Of a stretch of 64,000 nt of DNA, positions 23,251 through 35,700 are shown piece by piece. A program made the translations under genes and the position numbers. This DNA comes from Maratus speciosus (Eukaryota; Arthropoda; Arachnida; Araneae; Salticidae): NCBI GenBank assembly GCA_963932465.1, contig OZ010786.1, forward strand, positions 597,173,038-597,237,037, in the 5' to 3' direction. How positions within the stretch are numbered: position 1 is the stretch's first letter; every line of letters starts with the position of its first letter. Under the pieces are notes generated by a model. That model was not told where the DNA came from, did no database searches, and saw nothing but the letters and a program-made list of their open reading frames with translations.

Positions 23251-23697
23251 ACTAGATTGACCTAGGATAAACTAGAAGGTTGGCGTCAATTCTGTCTTTG
23301 GGATCAATTAAAGCTCGCCAGATTGAATTGGCCTAAGATAAACTAGATCGGCCTAGGATAAACTAGTTCAGACTAATGAATAATAGGCTAAACTAGTTTA
23401 TCCTATGAGCGTTAGGGCAAACTAGTTTGGCGTAGGACAAACTAGTTTATCCTATGGGTGTCAGGATAAACTAGTTTGGCCTAGGAAAAACTAGATTATC
23501 CTATGGTCATTAGGATAAACTAGTTTGACCTAGGAAAAACTAGTTTATCCGATGCGCGTTAGGATAAACTAGTTTGGCCTAGGACAATTTAGTTTGGTCT
23601 AAAATCGGGTTTGGCCGGTAACATATATATATCCTTTCCATACATTTCAACACAAAATTTTCTATTTAAGTTTTCAAGCTTTTAAGTTTTTGCGTTT

Positions 23698-23884
23698 TTA
23701 ACTCTAGAAGACCGATAATTTTTCTGAAATTTTAGAAAAATATTTCACACCAGAATTTTTATTTTAAATTATTAACTTATCCATTTAACTAGTCTTTTTC
23801 TTTGTTACATTTTAAACTAGTTTTATAAAAAAAAAATTCTGGTTCGAACTGAGATAGATTCATTTGTGGTCTTTCTAGTGTTAA
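23698..23884. mobile_element. TTAA-type MITE (CTCTAGAA family), copy 1
   Basis: It is bounded by TTAA at 23698-23701 and 23881-23884, with inverted ends CTCTAGAAGACC / GGTCTTTCTAGTG. The interior shows CACACCAGAATTTTTATTTT and AAAATTCTGGTT, the core shared with the elements at 37381 and 55077. Confidence 0.65.
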
Positions 23885-26640
23885 ATATAATGTAATATTT
23901 TTCCTAAAGACTTTCATATACAAAAATAATACAAATTAAAACTTAATACAAAACTAAGAGAGATATAACAAAAATATTAAGCGTTTTTTCTCTCTTCATG
24001 CAATGTTGTACGTAATTTCGTATCAATATATTTTATTTCAAGCTTATTAATTTAAAAGCAATAAAACTAAAAACAGAGCAATAGTTTTAGATTACATAAT
24101 TTTGTTTCGATATTCATAGTTTATGAATTATTAATGCAGAATTTTTAAATGTGAAAAGAAAAATGTGCAAAATGAAATAGTAAAGAAAAAAACTAACGAC
24201 AATTTTCTCTAGGTACTATCATGTAAAGTACGATATTGTGTAATGCTTCTTAAGAATATGTTGTTCTGCGAAAATGTTGTAGCACAACTTTACATTCCTC
24301 AGGAGGAATTTCGAAGTGAAATAAAATCTTAAAATTTTTAATATAAAACTTGTGTCAAACCATTAGGGGAAAACTACAAAGTTATGCTAAAGTGTTTATC
24401 GAGGAGAAACGTGAAAAATATTGCTTTTTATTTTTTGCTCTTTTTTTCATGGATCATCTTTGAATTTATACATATATAAGGTAATTCCAAATTACACATA
24501 CTACCTTTAAGGAGCGATTCAACAAACTACAACAAATTATTTTTAGATAGAAAATTCGGATCGTTAACTATTTAATGCGCTGAAAATACAGGCTGTATCA
24601 CACCAATCCCTTTTGTGGAAACCTCTTATATTTATTATATATTTACTGTAACTATTTTCAAAACATAATATTCATAGTGGCTGCCTATTGCACATGGTAA
24701 GAAATGTACCACGAATATTGTAATATGATAAACATATACAGGTTACTGCCAAGTTCGACCGACAACTTCAGAGGGATGATATTAGGCATGAAGAGGATGA
24801 AGCATTGTTATAGAACTTGGAGTCACAAACCCCTTATTTAATATCAGATACACAGGGTTTCAACTATAGCTTCCAACTATTATGCTTTTTTTCTACCACC
24901 AAAGCCATTAAATAATAAGCCTTGTCAGATGAATGGAGGGAATTTCGCAAGCCCTCTAATGTCTGGTATTCTATTCGCATATTATAAAATAAAAAGCTGA
25001 CAATGAAAATAAATGAAAAGAAATATTAATCCAAAAATTATCCGACATTAAATGGAAGAAGGGTAGATCCTAGACCGGAATCTCATGCTGAGCTAAAGTC
25101 AGCACTTTGAAGTATGGAATCTAAGAACAACGTGTAGTTATTCAGTTTCTCTCCGCGGCTTTTAAATTGATAAATTGTGTTAGAAGAGGATAGTGGCTCC
25201 GAACAAAATTTACATAAGGTACATTTGCAGATCATTTATTTTTTGCACAGCGGCTGTGAGGTGGCGCTAGAGTGCGCTAACACATATAACACATACCGAA
25301 CACGCTCAAAGTATAGTCGCTCTGCCTGCCACTTTTTTACACAAGAAAATTGTACCTTGTTTTATCCTACATTTTCGGCTATTAACACAGTTTTTTTCTT
25401 TTAAATAATAGTGCTTGGAAAAAAGCGTAAATGTTGGCAGCTATGTTTATAGAAAATTTGATTAGAGAGCCATATACAAAATAAAACTAGATCAAATTTT
25501 TTTAATGACAACACCCAATTCTGGCGATATATTTTATGTCTTCGGTTCAAATTAAGCCTAGAAATGAATTTTTGTCATTTGGATGATAAGTTATATTCTA
25601 TAAATATGTATTATAAACATTCAAAATTTAGAGCTTCTAATGTTAAATTACATTTTCCTATTTTTATTAATATCTCTTGAAATTATAATCCTAATGTGAT
25701 AATTTTTTTGTTTATTATAATACTAAAATACCCAAACTTAAAGGAACTGTACTTGTAATTTTAAAAATTTTATAATATGAATTATGAATTATGAAATTAA
25801 TATTCGAAAATATAGGAATTGCAACCTATAGTTTTTTCGATACATTTATGTTTATTATCTCCAGCTTTATGCAAATTCTTAATTTCAAATATTTCTTCCA
25901 AGTAGTTTTAGAATTATGAGCAAAAAACTTCAAAATGTTGGTTTAATGATGTCTGCGATGGTCTACGATGTCCAAAAAAGTATAATTTGAAAAATATATA
26001 TATATATATATTTATGATATACTCATTTTAATGAAACATTTGAGCTGGCAATAGTTCATAAATATTAAGAGAGTGAAATGATGCTTTTCGCAATAAATAA
26101 TACATTAACAGAAATGACATAGTCCTTCTGCAGCATTTCCACAATCGAGTACAGAACTTCAATTTGGATACAACCCCTAAAATATGCTCATTTTATTCTC
26201 GGTAACTAATCATAAGAATTTCATGAAAATTTCGATTTAGGCTAATTGAAGGGTGTAGAATCTATTTATAGTGTCAGACGGGCATTGCTATTGAAAAAAA
26301 AAACAAAGTTTGGGTACGTTTTTATATGTAGATGTCCCGCTAAGCATATTTTATATACATCATTTAAAAGTAGACTTCATTTCCAATCGTTTGGTACCAG
26401 TAACTTTCTTCTATAATAATTTGTTGCAGAGTTACGAGGGGTGTTTACTTTTTTTTCCACGACTGTACCTTGTTTGTATGAAATCTGATAACATCTCGAA
26501 AAGTTTTGGAAAAATAGAATACTTACGTAATTGGTGATACCGTATGAACTGGTAATCGCAATCCAAAATGCAGAGAGTTAAGAGGCGACACTAGTCACTC
26601 AAAAAGACCTGGATGATAATGTTAATCCTTGGGGAAGTTA
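23885..26640. other. AT-rich DNA, nothing recognised
   Basis: About 2.75 kb with no coding frame of recognisable character and no paired termini. Confidence 0.45.
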
Positions 26641-26915
26641 TTTTGTTTGGATTTTAATATTTTTACATGATTGTTTTTCCATATGATAGCTGAGGATGAT
26701 CTACAACCGGGCTAGTTTTTACTTTCTTTATTTTTGTTATAGATTTTTTATATTAGTATAGTTTCAATTTCAGAACCGGTTCCGAAAGTGAAAGTGTTTT
26801 TTTTTTAGACATCGGAGAGTAAAATCGAAAATTAAAAACTAGCCCGTTTGTAGATCGTCCTCATTTATCCTATGCAAAAAAAAAATCATTCAAAAATATT
26901 AAAACCCATTCGAAA
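26641..26915. repeat. Inverted-repeat (MITE-like) element
   Basis: The inverted arms contain GAGGATGATCTACAACCGGG / CCCGTTTGTAGATCGTCCTC and ATTTTAATATTTTTACATGA / its complement. The arms are about 110-120 bp. The exact ends and TSD are unclear. Confidence 0.6.
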
Positions 26916-27011
26916 AATTTGAGAATAACGCCCCCCATAGACTTAGCATTAGCGTTTTCCTTTTTTCTCGTGACTGAAGTGTCGTCTATTGAGGCGTATA
27001 ATGGAAAAGTC

Positions 27012-27013
<2 letters not shown>

Positions 27014-27061
<48 letters not shown>
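27014..27061. repeat. Poly(T) and GT microsatellite
   Basis: A run of 36 T is followed by (GT)n. It produces an artificial polyphenylalanine frame. Confidence 0.9.
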
Positions 27062-27063
<2 letters not shown>

Positions 27064-27111
27064 CCGTTTCTATTAAAAATTTCCTTATAATATACTTGAG
27101 TTTTCTGAAAG

Positions 27112-28082
27112 TTAATCCCTTGAAGTGCGGTGATGGCGTCACGGCATCACATAATTTTAATCCCTATTTGCCACATTGACACCAGAATGTTTTAACGAAA
27201 ATTTCACTTTTATTAAGGGGTCTCAGGACTCTTAAAGCTCTAAAATTTTCGAAATTTTAATTTTTTTAGATGTTAAACTTCTATGTTTTCTGAACATTTT
27301 GATATAATTGTTATCTTGTAATTCCCATTAGAACAGAAGTTATGGCATTTAGAATTATACTCGCTGAATAGCTGAAGCGGTGTTTCCAAAACTTTGAAGT
27401 CATTTTTCTCCAAATGACGTTTTTGGGCATAACGCGCAAGATACCTCAAGAACTTCTGAATATACTTTCATGAAATTTTCAAAACATATGTTTTATGTTA
27501 GTCTGTATAAACTGAACCTAAAATTTCTTTTTTATTGTAAAAAGAAAATATTTTTTTAGGGGTTTATATTGTTGAAATTTTCTAAATTTTGCATTAGCTA
27601 AATACAACTTTGTATTAAAAATATAAAAATCCTTTAAATACAAAGTTATTTAGGTTCAGTGTAATTATTATAATCTGAGGTATAAGTAGGCACCAAAATT
27701 TTTATTCTAGTTGCAAAATTTATTTTGTAATCGTGCGCATAAGCTGTTATGCCGATTTTCTGCTCGTCAAATGTCTGACAGTTTGGAGCCCCCTGTAAAT
27801 GCTAATTCTGCATCTTGCAATTTTTCAAATATTTGAAATGAAAGAACATACTTGTATCTTTCATTCCCATTTAAAATTGTGTCTTAATATCAAATACATT
27901 TTAAGATATTAAATGTTGAAAATGGTCCTTTTTTTTCATTTTTTCCAATTTTAAGCCCTGAGACCCCTTAAATACACGAAAGTATACTGTTTTCTGCTTA
28001 CAAATAAATTTTCTTATAAATACTGGTGTCTCAATTATTTCAACATTTTACGAATATCAGTACCTTGCCCCTGAAAGGTTAA
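27112..28082. mobile_element. TTAA-type MITE split by a second TTAA element
   Basis: The outer ends are TTAATCCCTTGAAGTGCGG and GCCCCTGAAAGGTTAA. A hairpin GTGATG...CATCAC lies just inside the left end (about 27130-27150). The core halves ACACCAGAATGTTTTAACGA and TTCTTATAAATACTGGTGTC are separated by the nested element at 27213-27971. Confidence 0.7.
27213..27971. mobile_element. Nested TTAA element (GGGGTCTCAGG ends)
   Basis: TTAA lies on both sides with the inverted termini GGGGTCTCAGG / CCTGAGACCCC. It is 759 bp long and non-coding. It is inserted within the MITE at 27112-28082. Confidence 0.75.
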
Positions 28083-28366
28083 TACCATCAACCCAAGTTG
28101 AGTTAGGATAAAACACCTGTATTTTTAGAACATATATCATAAAACATGGGGTCTGGTACTTATTCAACCTCTAGATGCATTCTAACACTTTTGAATTCGT
28201 CGGTCGAATTCGGTAACAACCTCTATATGCATACATACTTATAGAAAGAGAGAGACTAAACGAGGACTACTGTAATCCAAACGTGGATTTTTGTTCATAA
28301 ATTCAGCAATAATGAAGACATTTTATTTAAATTTGAAAGGAATAACTAGAATTTGTGACCATCCAT

Positions 28367-29505
28367 ATTCAAACAGCACTAAATTTGATGCTACATATTT
28401 TTGAATTTAAATTTTATTACAAATTTCCAAATGACAAAAATACTGTACATTTACAACATTTGCAATTGTATAACATTACAATATATCAATTAGTAATAGT
28501 TTTATTTGCAATTTATAAATTGAGAAAATTTTGCTATTTTGTCTGATTGAAAACGCAAAAATCGTTGCTCCTAAAATCGTTGTACCTAAAATCGTTGCTC
28601 CTTTGAAACACATAAAAATACATTTTTTTCCAACTGTTGCTAAATAAAGTAATTTATTTTTTATAGAATCTTAGTAATCTTCAGGGGCGGATATATGATA
28701 GCAAAATTAATATTATTGTTATCCTGATTAATGATGATCGGCAATTATAAATAGTAAACAAATTACTTTTTACAAACTTCAATAATCGGGACAACCCTCC
28801 TTTCATTTGTCAATATGCACACGCTGGTGTACATTCAAAGTAGATTATTGTTATTGTGATATTGTCTTATTGCGTAGTTATTGTGATGTCATTGCATTTA
28901 TTCCAAAGCAACATAAGTCTGTTGATTATGCATAGCTTCTAGTTTTATCTCTTTATTAAAACATAGACATATGTTTTGAACCCGAAAAAAATATATAAAA
29001 TGTGAGCTGCGTTTATTTAATGAAATTTACTACACACTTAATTTTATTTATTAAGTATAATTTCTAGTTCAAGTTTATTTAACCAAATTCAAAAAAGTGT
29101 AGAAGCTGTCAGCCATAAGAAAGCCATTAAAGCCACATTCAAATAGCACTAAATTTGATACTACATATTTTTGAATTTAAATTTTATTACAAATTTCTCA
29201 AAGAAAAAACTACTGTACATTTACAGCAGTTATCGTGATGTTATTTCATTTATTTTAAAGCCACATAAGTCTGTTAAAAATGATTAGCTTCCAATTTTAA
29301 CGCTTTTTTAAAACATAGAAATATGTTTTGATTCGCCCCCCCCCCCCCCAAAAAAAAAAAACATAAAATGTGAACTGCATTTATTTAATGAAATGATTTA
29401 ATAAAATAAAACACATTTAATTTTATTTATTAATTATAATTTCTAGTTTAATCTTATTTAATCAACTACAAAAAAGCGTAGAAGTTGTCAGCCATAAAAG
29501 TCATT
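28367..29505. repeat. Large direct duplication, second copy deleted internally
   Basis: Copy 1 (28367-29136) and copy 2 (29137-about 29505) share CACTAAATTTGAT.CTACATA at their starts and GAAG.TGTCAGCCATAA at their ends. Copy 2 lacks about 400 bp of the middle. A C-run followed by an A-run (29335-29361) marks copy 2. It is non-coding. Confidence 0.75.
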
Positions 29506-30009
29506 AAAATATCTTTTTTTTTTAGTTTTTAAAGTTATGAACAGTAGTAATCTGGAGAAGGAAGTGAGTACATTCTTTATTTTTGAATAAATAATTGGTT
29601 TACGACTCTACTTTCCTATATTATCTATATATATCCTATATTATATATCTGAATTAAAAAAGTCCCCAATCTGGCAACACTGATTTTTAGCAACGATTTT
29701 CTTTTAATAATACAGTTAATAATTCATATATATTTATTGTACGGAACCCTCTGAGTGCGAGTAATACTCGCACTTGACCGTTTATTTGGTACTTTCAGCG
29801 CTTTTCATTTTTTACCTCTTATTTACACTTATTTACGAAAAATGTGCTTTTAATGTTTTTATGAAATAAGAATGTTTTCTCCCATTATCTATTTTTCTCG
29901 ACTACAGAAATCTGTTCTTTTATTTCATTCTATTATTTATAATCATATCAATAAAAACCAAACTATTAACGAAATCAGTCAACAGCTAAAACTTTACGTA
30001 ATGAATAAT

Positions 30010-30045
<36 letters not shown>

Positions 30046-31219
30046 CGTTAAAGAAAAAAATAGAATTTAAATTTATATCTAACTGTAACGTCGCGTAAAG
30101 TTATGTCTTTTTTTAATGTTATATAATACATGTTTTTATGACATTTATTTAAATTTATTCATAGTATTAAAAAATTAATTTTTCCCACTATTCCATTATG
30201 GTAGTGTGCACATTTAAAAAAAATTATACAGATTATAAGCAAATTAGTTTGATAACATTAATTCAATATTATTTCTTCCTGCCATCGCTTGTAAAATTCA
30301 GTTGTAAAATAAGTGTAAACAAATAGTAATTGAAAATAAGTTGGAAAATAGTTACAGATTTTAAGTCATTTATTTTATTTTTCGAGATAAGGAGAGTAAT
30401 TATAGTTATGTTTTATTTTGTTTACAGTAATTGTTTAACAAGCCATTATATTTACCAGACTGAATAATTAGACTAAAATAATTACGCATATAGATTACGT
30501 CTGGAAAATTTATTTTAGATCCAAGCTTTATTATTTATACTTTTTTTTTTTTAAATTCTGGTACATTGCCAGAAACTCGAGCACTTTAAAAGATAAAGTT
30601 CTTAATCTTAAAAACAAAAATGTACTTTAAATTTTTAAGACAATAAATTTATTAATGATTTAAAAATGTTCCCTGACGTTTGAAATTCAAACAAGACCAG
30701 TGATGGAGAACCCTTTTCCATTCGTGTGCATTTTAAAACAAATCCTATAAAAATTTCCTATAATTATTGTAGTTATATCTAGAAATATATCTGGTTATCG
30801 CTATGTAAGCAATTCTTAAACGAATACTTTAAAATCCTTTATTACAAAATGATGAAAAAGTGTTTTTTTTTTGTTTTTTTTTATTGCGCGCATTATTTCT
30901 CTTGAACCAAATTTATATTTTTCATTCACGAATGTATAGATTATATCTATAGCTTAGAATTGAATTTAAATTTGTGTATATTTTAGCAAAATTTATGTTT
31001 TTTAAATGAATTTGAACTTATTATATATTATTTCAGTTTACAGTATTTTTTGTAAATATTTCTGGTCATCTACATACATTTTATATAGTTATCTACAGTT
31101 ATGTATAGAGAGTGATTAAAAACCTCTGACACACATCTTAAGGAATATGTATTGAAGAAGGTTTTTTTTAAGAAATCAGGTCCTCAATCCATTTAATGTC
31201 AATAATCTAAGGAGAGACG
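29506..31219. other. AT-rich DNA with a hairpin and poly(T)
   Basis: A near-perfect palindrome GTGCGAGTAATACTCGCAC follows AACCCTCTGA near 29750-29775. This has the terminus-plus-hairpin layout of the TTAA MITEs, although TTAA itself and the other end are missing. A T31 run lies at 30013-30043. Nothing else was recognised. Confidence 0.45.
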
Positions 31220-32861
31220 CAGGCGCGGATCCACGGGGGGGGGGGCGATCGGGGCGGTCGCCCCCCCCCAAAAAAAATCCGCTGATAGTCGCGAATTTCG
31301 ACAAATGGTCGCCGAAGAAAATCAATTTCATCAATCGTTCGCAGGTAAAAGGATCGCAAAAGGAGCGCAAATTTCGTCAAAGGATCGCGCAAAAACGCCA
31401 ATTTCGTCAAAGGATCGCAAAAAAACGCGAATTTCGTCAAAGAAATGGTAAAAAGCGCTAATTTCGCGAAAGAATCGCGAAAAAAATGCGCGAATTTTGC
31501 CAAAAAATCGCTGAAAAACGCGAATTTCGTCAAAGGGTAGCCAAAATTAACGCACAATTAGCACCGGGAGGAGATTCCTCTAGGTGCGCATCCACCGGGG
31601 GGGGGATTAGATCGGGGCAAAGAAGGGAAGAACAAATTACCAAGTTGGTTTTTAAGAAATCAACACATCATACGCATTTTAGCTTTTAACTGACTAGGAT
31701 TAGGACATAATCCTTTTTTTTCATTCATGAAATACCCTTGAAATTTACCAATGTGGGTGGCAATAACAGTCTATTTTTTACACATTATTGATTTTCTTCA
31801 GAAAACATTAAGATGCTTGAATTTTTCAAAGGACCCTTCTTTTTCTTGTTTTTTTCTTTCTTTGGAAATTGCTATGAATCCCATTCTTTTCTCAAACAAT
31901 AAAGCACTCCTCAAAAATATCATTATACAGAAATTAGAATTGCAGCTTCTTTGAAAGAACGAAAAAGTTTCAACACTTCAAAGGGATCCGAATAACGTCG
32001 CCAATTTCTGTTGTAGAGATTCAACAAAAGGTACACAAAGTGGCATCGTTTCCACCTCAACCCATTAGTGTAAAAAATTATGGCGCCATATGCCTTTTGA
32101 CAGGACATAATCCTATTTTGTTCACTAACTGCCGAAACGTCAGTGAGGTTTACCAATGACACCCGAAAAGTGTTTTCGTTTGCTTTTCTGTCTGTTCCGC
32201 GAAAACTGTCGTTAAAAGCATTGGATTTATATGTTGGGGTGCGGCGACCGTCCCGATCGATCCCCCCCCCCCCGGTGGATGCGCACCTAGGGGAATATCC
32301 TCCTGGCGCTAATTGCGCGTTTTTCCGCGGCTGTATGACGAAATTCGCGTATTTTTTTCGCGATTCATTGACAAAATTCGCATTTTTTCCGAGATCTGTT
32401 GACGAAATTAGCGCTTTTTGTGCGATTCTTTCGCGAAATTAGCGTTTTTTGCGCAATTGCTTGGCGAAATTAGCTTTTTTTTCTGCGTTCCTTCGACGAA
32501 ATTCGCGTTTTTTCTACGATCCTTTGACGTAATTCACGTTTTTTTCGTGGTCCTTCACGAAATTCGCGTTTTTTTTGTGGTCCTTTGATGAAATGTCCGA
32601 TTTTTTGGCGAAATTCACGTTTTTTCCGCGCTTTTTTGATGAAATTCACGTTTTTGCTTGATCCTTTGACGAAATTCATGTTTTTTGCGTGATCCTTTGA
32701 CGAAATTCGCATTTTTTGCGCGATTTTTTGACCTGCGAACGATTGACGAAATAGATTTTTTTCGGCTACCATTTGTCAAAATTCGCGGTGGATTTATATT
32801 TTTTTATCCAAAGGGGAGGGGCGATCGGGGCGATCACACCCCTTCCTTGGATCCGCGCCAG
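31220..32861. mobile_element. Foldback with ~30-bp inverted arrays (GGCGCGGATCCA ends)
   Basis: The ends CAGGCGCGGATCCAC / TTGGATCCGCGCCAG flank G- or C-runs with GATCGGGGCG. Arrays of about 30-bp units containing GAATTTCGTCAAAGGATCGC run from about 31330 to 31545. Their inverted counterparts run from about 32330 to 32790. A second inner palindrome (GGTGCGCATCCACCGGGG at 31583 against its complement at 32268) lies between them. No TSD was recognised and no protein is encoded. Confidence 0.75.
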
Positions 32862-32880
32862 TGATGAGGTATACACACCA

Positions 32881-34361
32881 TAGAGGTCTGCACGGGTCCG
32901 GGCTTGGCCCGAGGCCCGTACCCGGCCGGGCCGCGGGCCGGCGGAATGAAGACGAATTTTCCAAAGGGCCGGCAGAATTAGGGCAATTTTTTGAAAACGG
33001 GGCGGGCCGACAGACAAAATTGAACGGGCCTGCAGGGCCGGGCCAGGCCCATAAAAAAGTAATCGGACCGATATACGAGCCATTTTCAATGAATACGATT
33101 TTCTCGAGAAGTATAAATGTGCGTCACGAGTCAATGCGATTTTAACAACATCAATACAGATATATAGCATGTCCATCGTAGAGATCGGCATCTTACAGTT
33201 ACAAGACATCTGATTCCGGGTTTAATTTTTTTTCAGCAGACTCGTGCCGGGATGGAACTGGTCTTAATCGATCTCAGGATGTGTAGGACGGGCATTGTGT
33301 TTTGTAAAAGTATTAATAGTGATAATGAATTTCTGTTAACAGTATCTTTGGAAATATACCTTAAGGGGTTCTCATATTCACTGCTCAACAATGCGAAACT
33401 TTCAGACACATGTTCTGGCTCATTTTTAATTATAGAGGCATAAAATTGACAGGCATGACTATTGAAAGCATTTGGAAACGAATAGCTTTCTCCATATTTG
33501 ATAAATTAGTTACAGAGATAACAGAGATTCTTGTCACCTGACTGTACGTTTTTCTCCTTTCCTGTGCTATCGCTTCCGGAAATTCGATTCAAAACGCTAA
33601 CTTTGGCAGTATTTTCAGAGAAAGATATATTGCTTTTATCTATGAGAAAGACGGTATTTACATAGTTTCTGAATAAGAATACCTGCCAATCTTACGCGTT
33701 TCCAAAAAGAAATGATTTCATAAATGTGTCTATATGTAGCTCCTTTGGATTTGAGAAAAGCCTTAAAAATGAGAGAAATATTTTCACAAATCTACTTTTT
33801 ATTATACAGCTTCAAAAGTTATCATGTTTTTAATCCTGTATTCTGAACTATATTAACCTTTTAATGAATCCTTATTAGAATTTTGAAATGTCTTTAGAGA
33901 CGATGACTAAAACACTGTAAGTAATCGTTAATGTTTACTATTGTGTGTTTTCTGTTTTGCGAACACATAGTAATCTAAAATATACTGTAAAATGTTCCCA
34001 TAAATATGTATGTAGTATTCATTAAAAGAATCTTAATTGTATGTCCAGTGATGGAACAGTGGCGCAGCAGTTAGGCGATTGTTACCACCAACTTTTTTTA
34101 GTATTCTTTACATTGAAAAATCTCAGAATTCTATCCTTAAATAAGACGAAGAATACTAATAAATTTTAGCGGTGTCAACTTATTCTCTAGTGCTACACTG
34201 TTCCATCACTGTATGTCGAGAAAAAACGCATTTCTTTTTGTAGAAATTGAGTCGGGCCGGGTCGGGCCTTTTTCACTGATTTTTGTACGGGCCAGGCAGG
34301 GACGAGAACTGTAAAAATTACAAAACGGGCCGGCCCGGGCCCCGGCCCGTACAGACCTCTA
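32881..34361. mobile_element. hAT-type element, 1.48 kb, non-coding
   Basis: The termini TAGAGGTCTGCACGGG and, inverted, CGGCCCGTACAGACCTCTA are flanked by a perfect 8-bp TSD, ACACACCA (32873-32880, 34362-34369). The subterminal regions are rich in CGGGCC/GGCCCG. The interior is AT-rich, has no transposase, and contains a nested 166-bp MITE. Terminus style and TSD length point to the hAT superfamily. Confidence 0.85.
34046..34211. mobile_element. 166-bp MITE nested in the hAT-type element
   Basis: The perfect inverted termini CAGTGATGGAACAGT / ACTGTTCCATCACTG are flanked by a TATGTC match (34040-34045, 34212-34217). The interior has TTACCACCAACTTTTTTTAG and CCTTAAATAAG. It is non-coding. Confidence 0.75.
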
Positions 34362-34369
34362 ACACACCA

Positions 34370-35518
34370 CGTAGATGACACATTTTGACTTTCTAGGATG
34401 TTAAAGGCCCGTCAGATTTCTGAAGGGGATCTTTTTTCGGAGATTATCCTCTTTCAGAAATCTGATATTAAAAAATGGATGTGATGATTATATTTTTCAG
34501 CTTTCGGTAATTGGTTCTTGTGTATTTTTTAGCGCTGAATCCAAAAATGACCTTCATTTTGTACCATGCCATCACGTCAGGATTTCACATAAATCGCAAA
34601 TTTTTAAAAAGTCTTACATCAAAATCAATTATCAAAAGTTAAGAAAGACAATCATCGCAGGATTGTGTTACTAACGTTCTTCAATATAACTAAAAGAACA
34701 AAAAATAAGATAAATAATTACTATAGTATAAGAGTAAACAGAAAAAGAAAAAAAAAGGCATTTAATAAATAAATTCTGTTATAACGTTTTCAATTTTACG
34801 ACCTAATAAGTAGCAATAAACGATATTTTGAGGAGAGGTCGAGATTATAAAATAAGAGTGATGGATAACCGAGAGTTTCGGTTAATCGGATGTCGGATAA
34901 TCGGGAGTATGTAATATTTTTAAATCGCATTAATTTCATATTCATTTAATAATTAACTGCAAGGAAGGATTTGAGCTACAGAAATTATGACTACGTTGAT
35001 TATATGTCACTCGATATCGCCCCCCCCCCCCAAAACGATTCTCTGGATCCGCCCCTCGAGAGACGGGTAAGGGAAATTTTCAGGGGAAATTTTAGTATTT
35101 TGTTATACAAAAATTCACCTAATTTAATCACGTGATTAAAGAAGGCGAAATTTTCTATAAGAAAATACTGGTAAGTTCTCTGAAAAATTCCCTACACAGC
35201 TATTATTCATATACAGACTGCGCATTATATCCACGTAAAAAAATGGCATAATAAACATGCGAATATCCATTTAAAAAGCCACTAAATATACTGATAAGGT
35301 CTAAAATATGTACTTATGTCTTTTAAAACAAAATACCTTTTATCAGTAAATGCAATTCATGTTTACTTTAAATTTTATCATATCTGAGATAATTAATAGT
35401 CATTTCAATATTCACTTTTTGAAAACAAATGTATTATTTATAATAATTTTATTAAAAGATATATGCACATTGCACATAGATACAAATTTTCATCTCATTG
35501 TGATTAATTTTTATTACA
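34370..35518. other. Unassigned DNA
   Basis: This includes an isolated pogo-like phrase (TCGGTTAATCGGATGTCGGA, about 34877) and an isolated CTGGATCCGCCCCTCGAG near 35043 next to a C-run. An imperfect inverted repeat at about 35068-35205 resembles the 5-bp-TSD MITEs. None is complete. Confidence 0.35.
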
Positions 35519-35695
35519 CAGGGTTCGTTCGCATCAGGGGAATCAGGAGATTTTAGGTGTTTTATTACAAGAAATTATCCAAAGTACTGGTCGCTATATC
35601 TGAAAGTAGATTTTTTTACTTTAAATAAGGACAGTATTACTTTACGAAAATTCTGATAATAGGTGCTTGAAAGTCTTTGAAGCGTACGAACCCTG
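35519..35695. mobile_element. 5-bp-TSD MITE (CAGGGTTCGTACG family), copy 2
   Basis: The termini CAGGGTTCGTTCG and GCGTACGAACCCTG are flanked by a perfect 5-bp TSD, TTACA (35514-35518, 35696-35700). The interior contains AAAGTACTGGTCG and CTTTAAATAAGGACAGTA. It is non-coding. Confidence 0.75.
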
Positions 35696-35700
35696 TTACA

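Larger units (their letters stand above)
20733..23622. mobile_element. 2.9-kb foldback with AAACTAGTTT subterminal arrays
   Basis: The termini GTTACCGGCCAAACCCGATT (left) and its reverse complement (right, ending 23622) sit in ATATAT sequence. The subterminal zones (20760-20960 and 23255-23605) are arrays of units alternating AAACTAGTTT with TATCCTA...TAGGATA, so each unit is itself palindromic. The interior contains a pogo-like element and unassigned sequence. No transposase for the outer element is visible and no superfamily is assigned. Confidence 0.75.

Noticed and set aside
26919..27179. 86-codon frame with polyphenylalanine
   Set aside because: It is produced by a T36 homopolymer.
31207..31557. 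Overlapping frames with repeated KFAFF/RKKREF motifs (also 32470-32772)
   Set aside because: They are translations of the roughly 30-bp DNA arrays inside a foldback and are present in several frames.
34877..34915. Isolated pogo-like terminus (GGTTAATCGGATGTCGGATA)
   Set aside because: No inverted partner or transposase remnant was found nearby.
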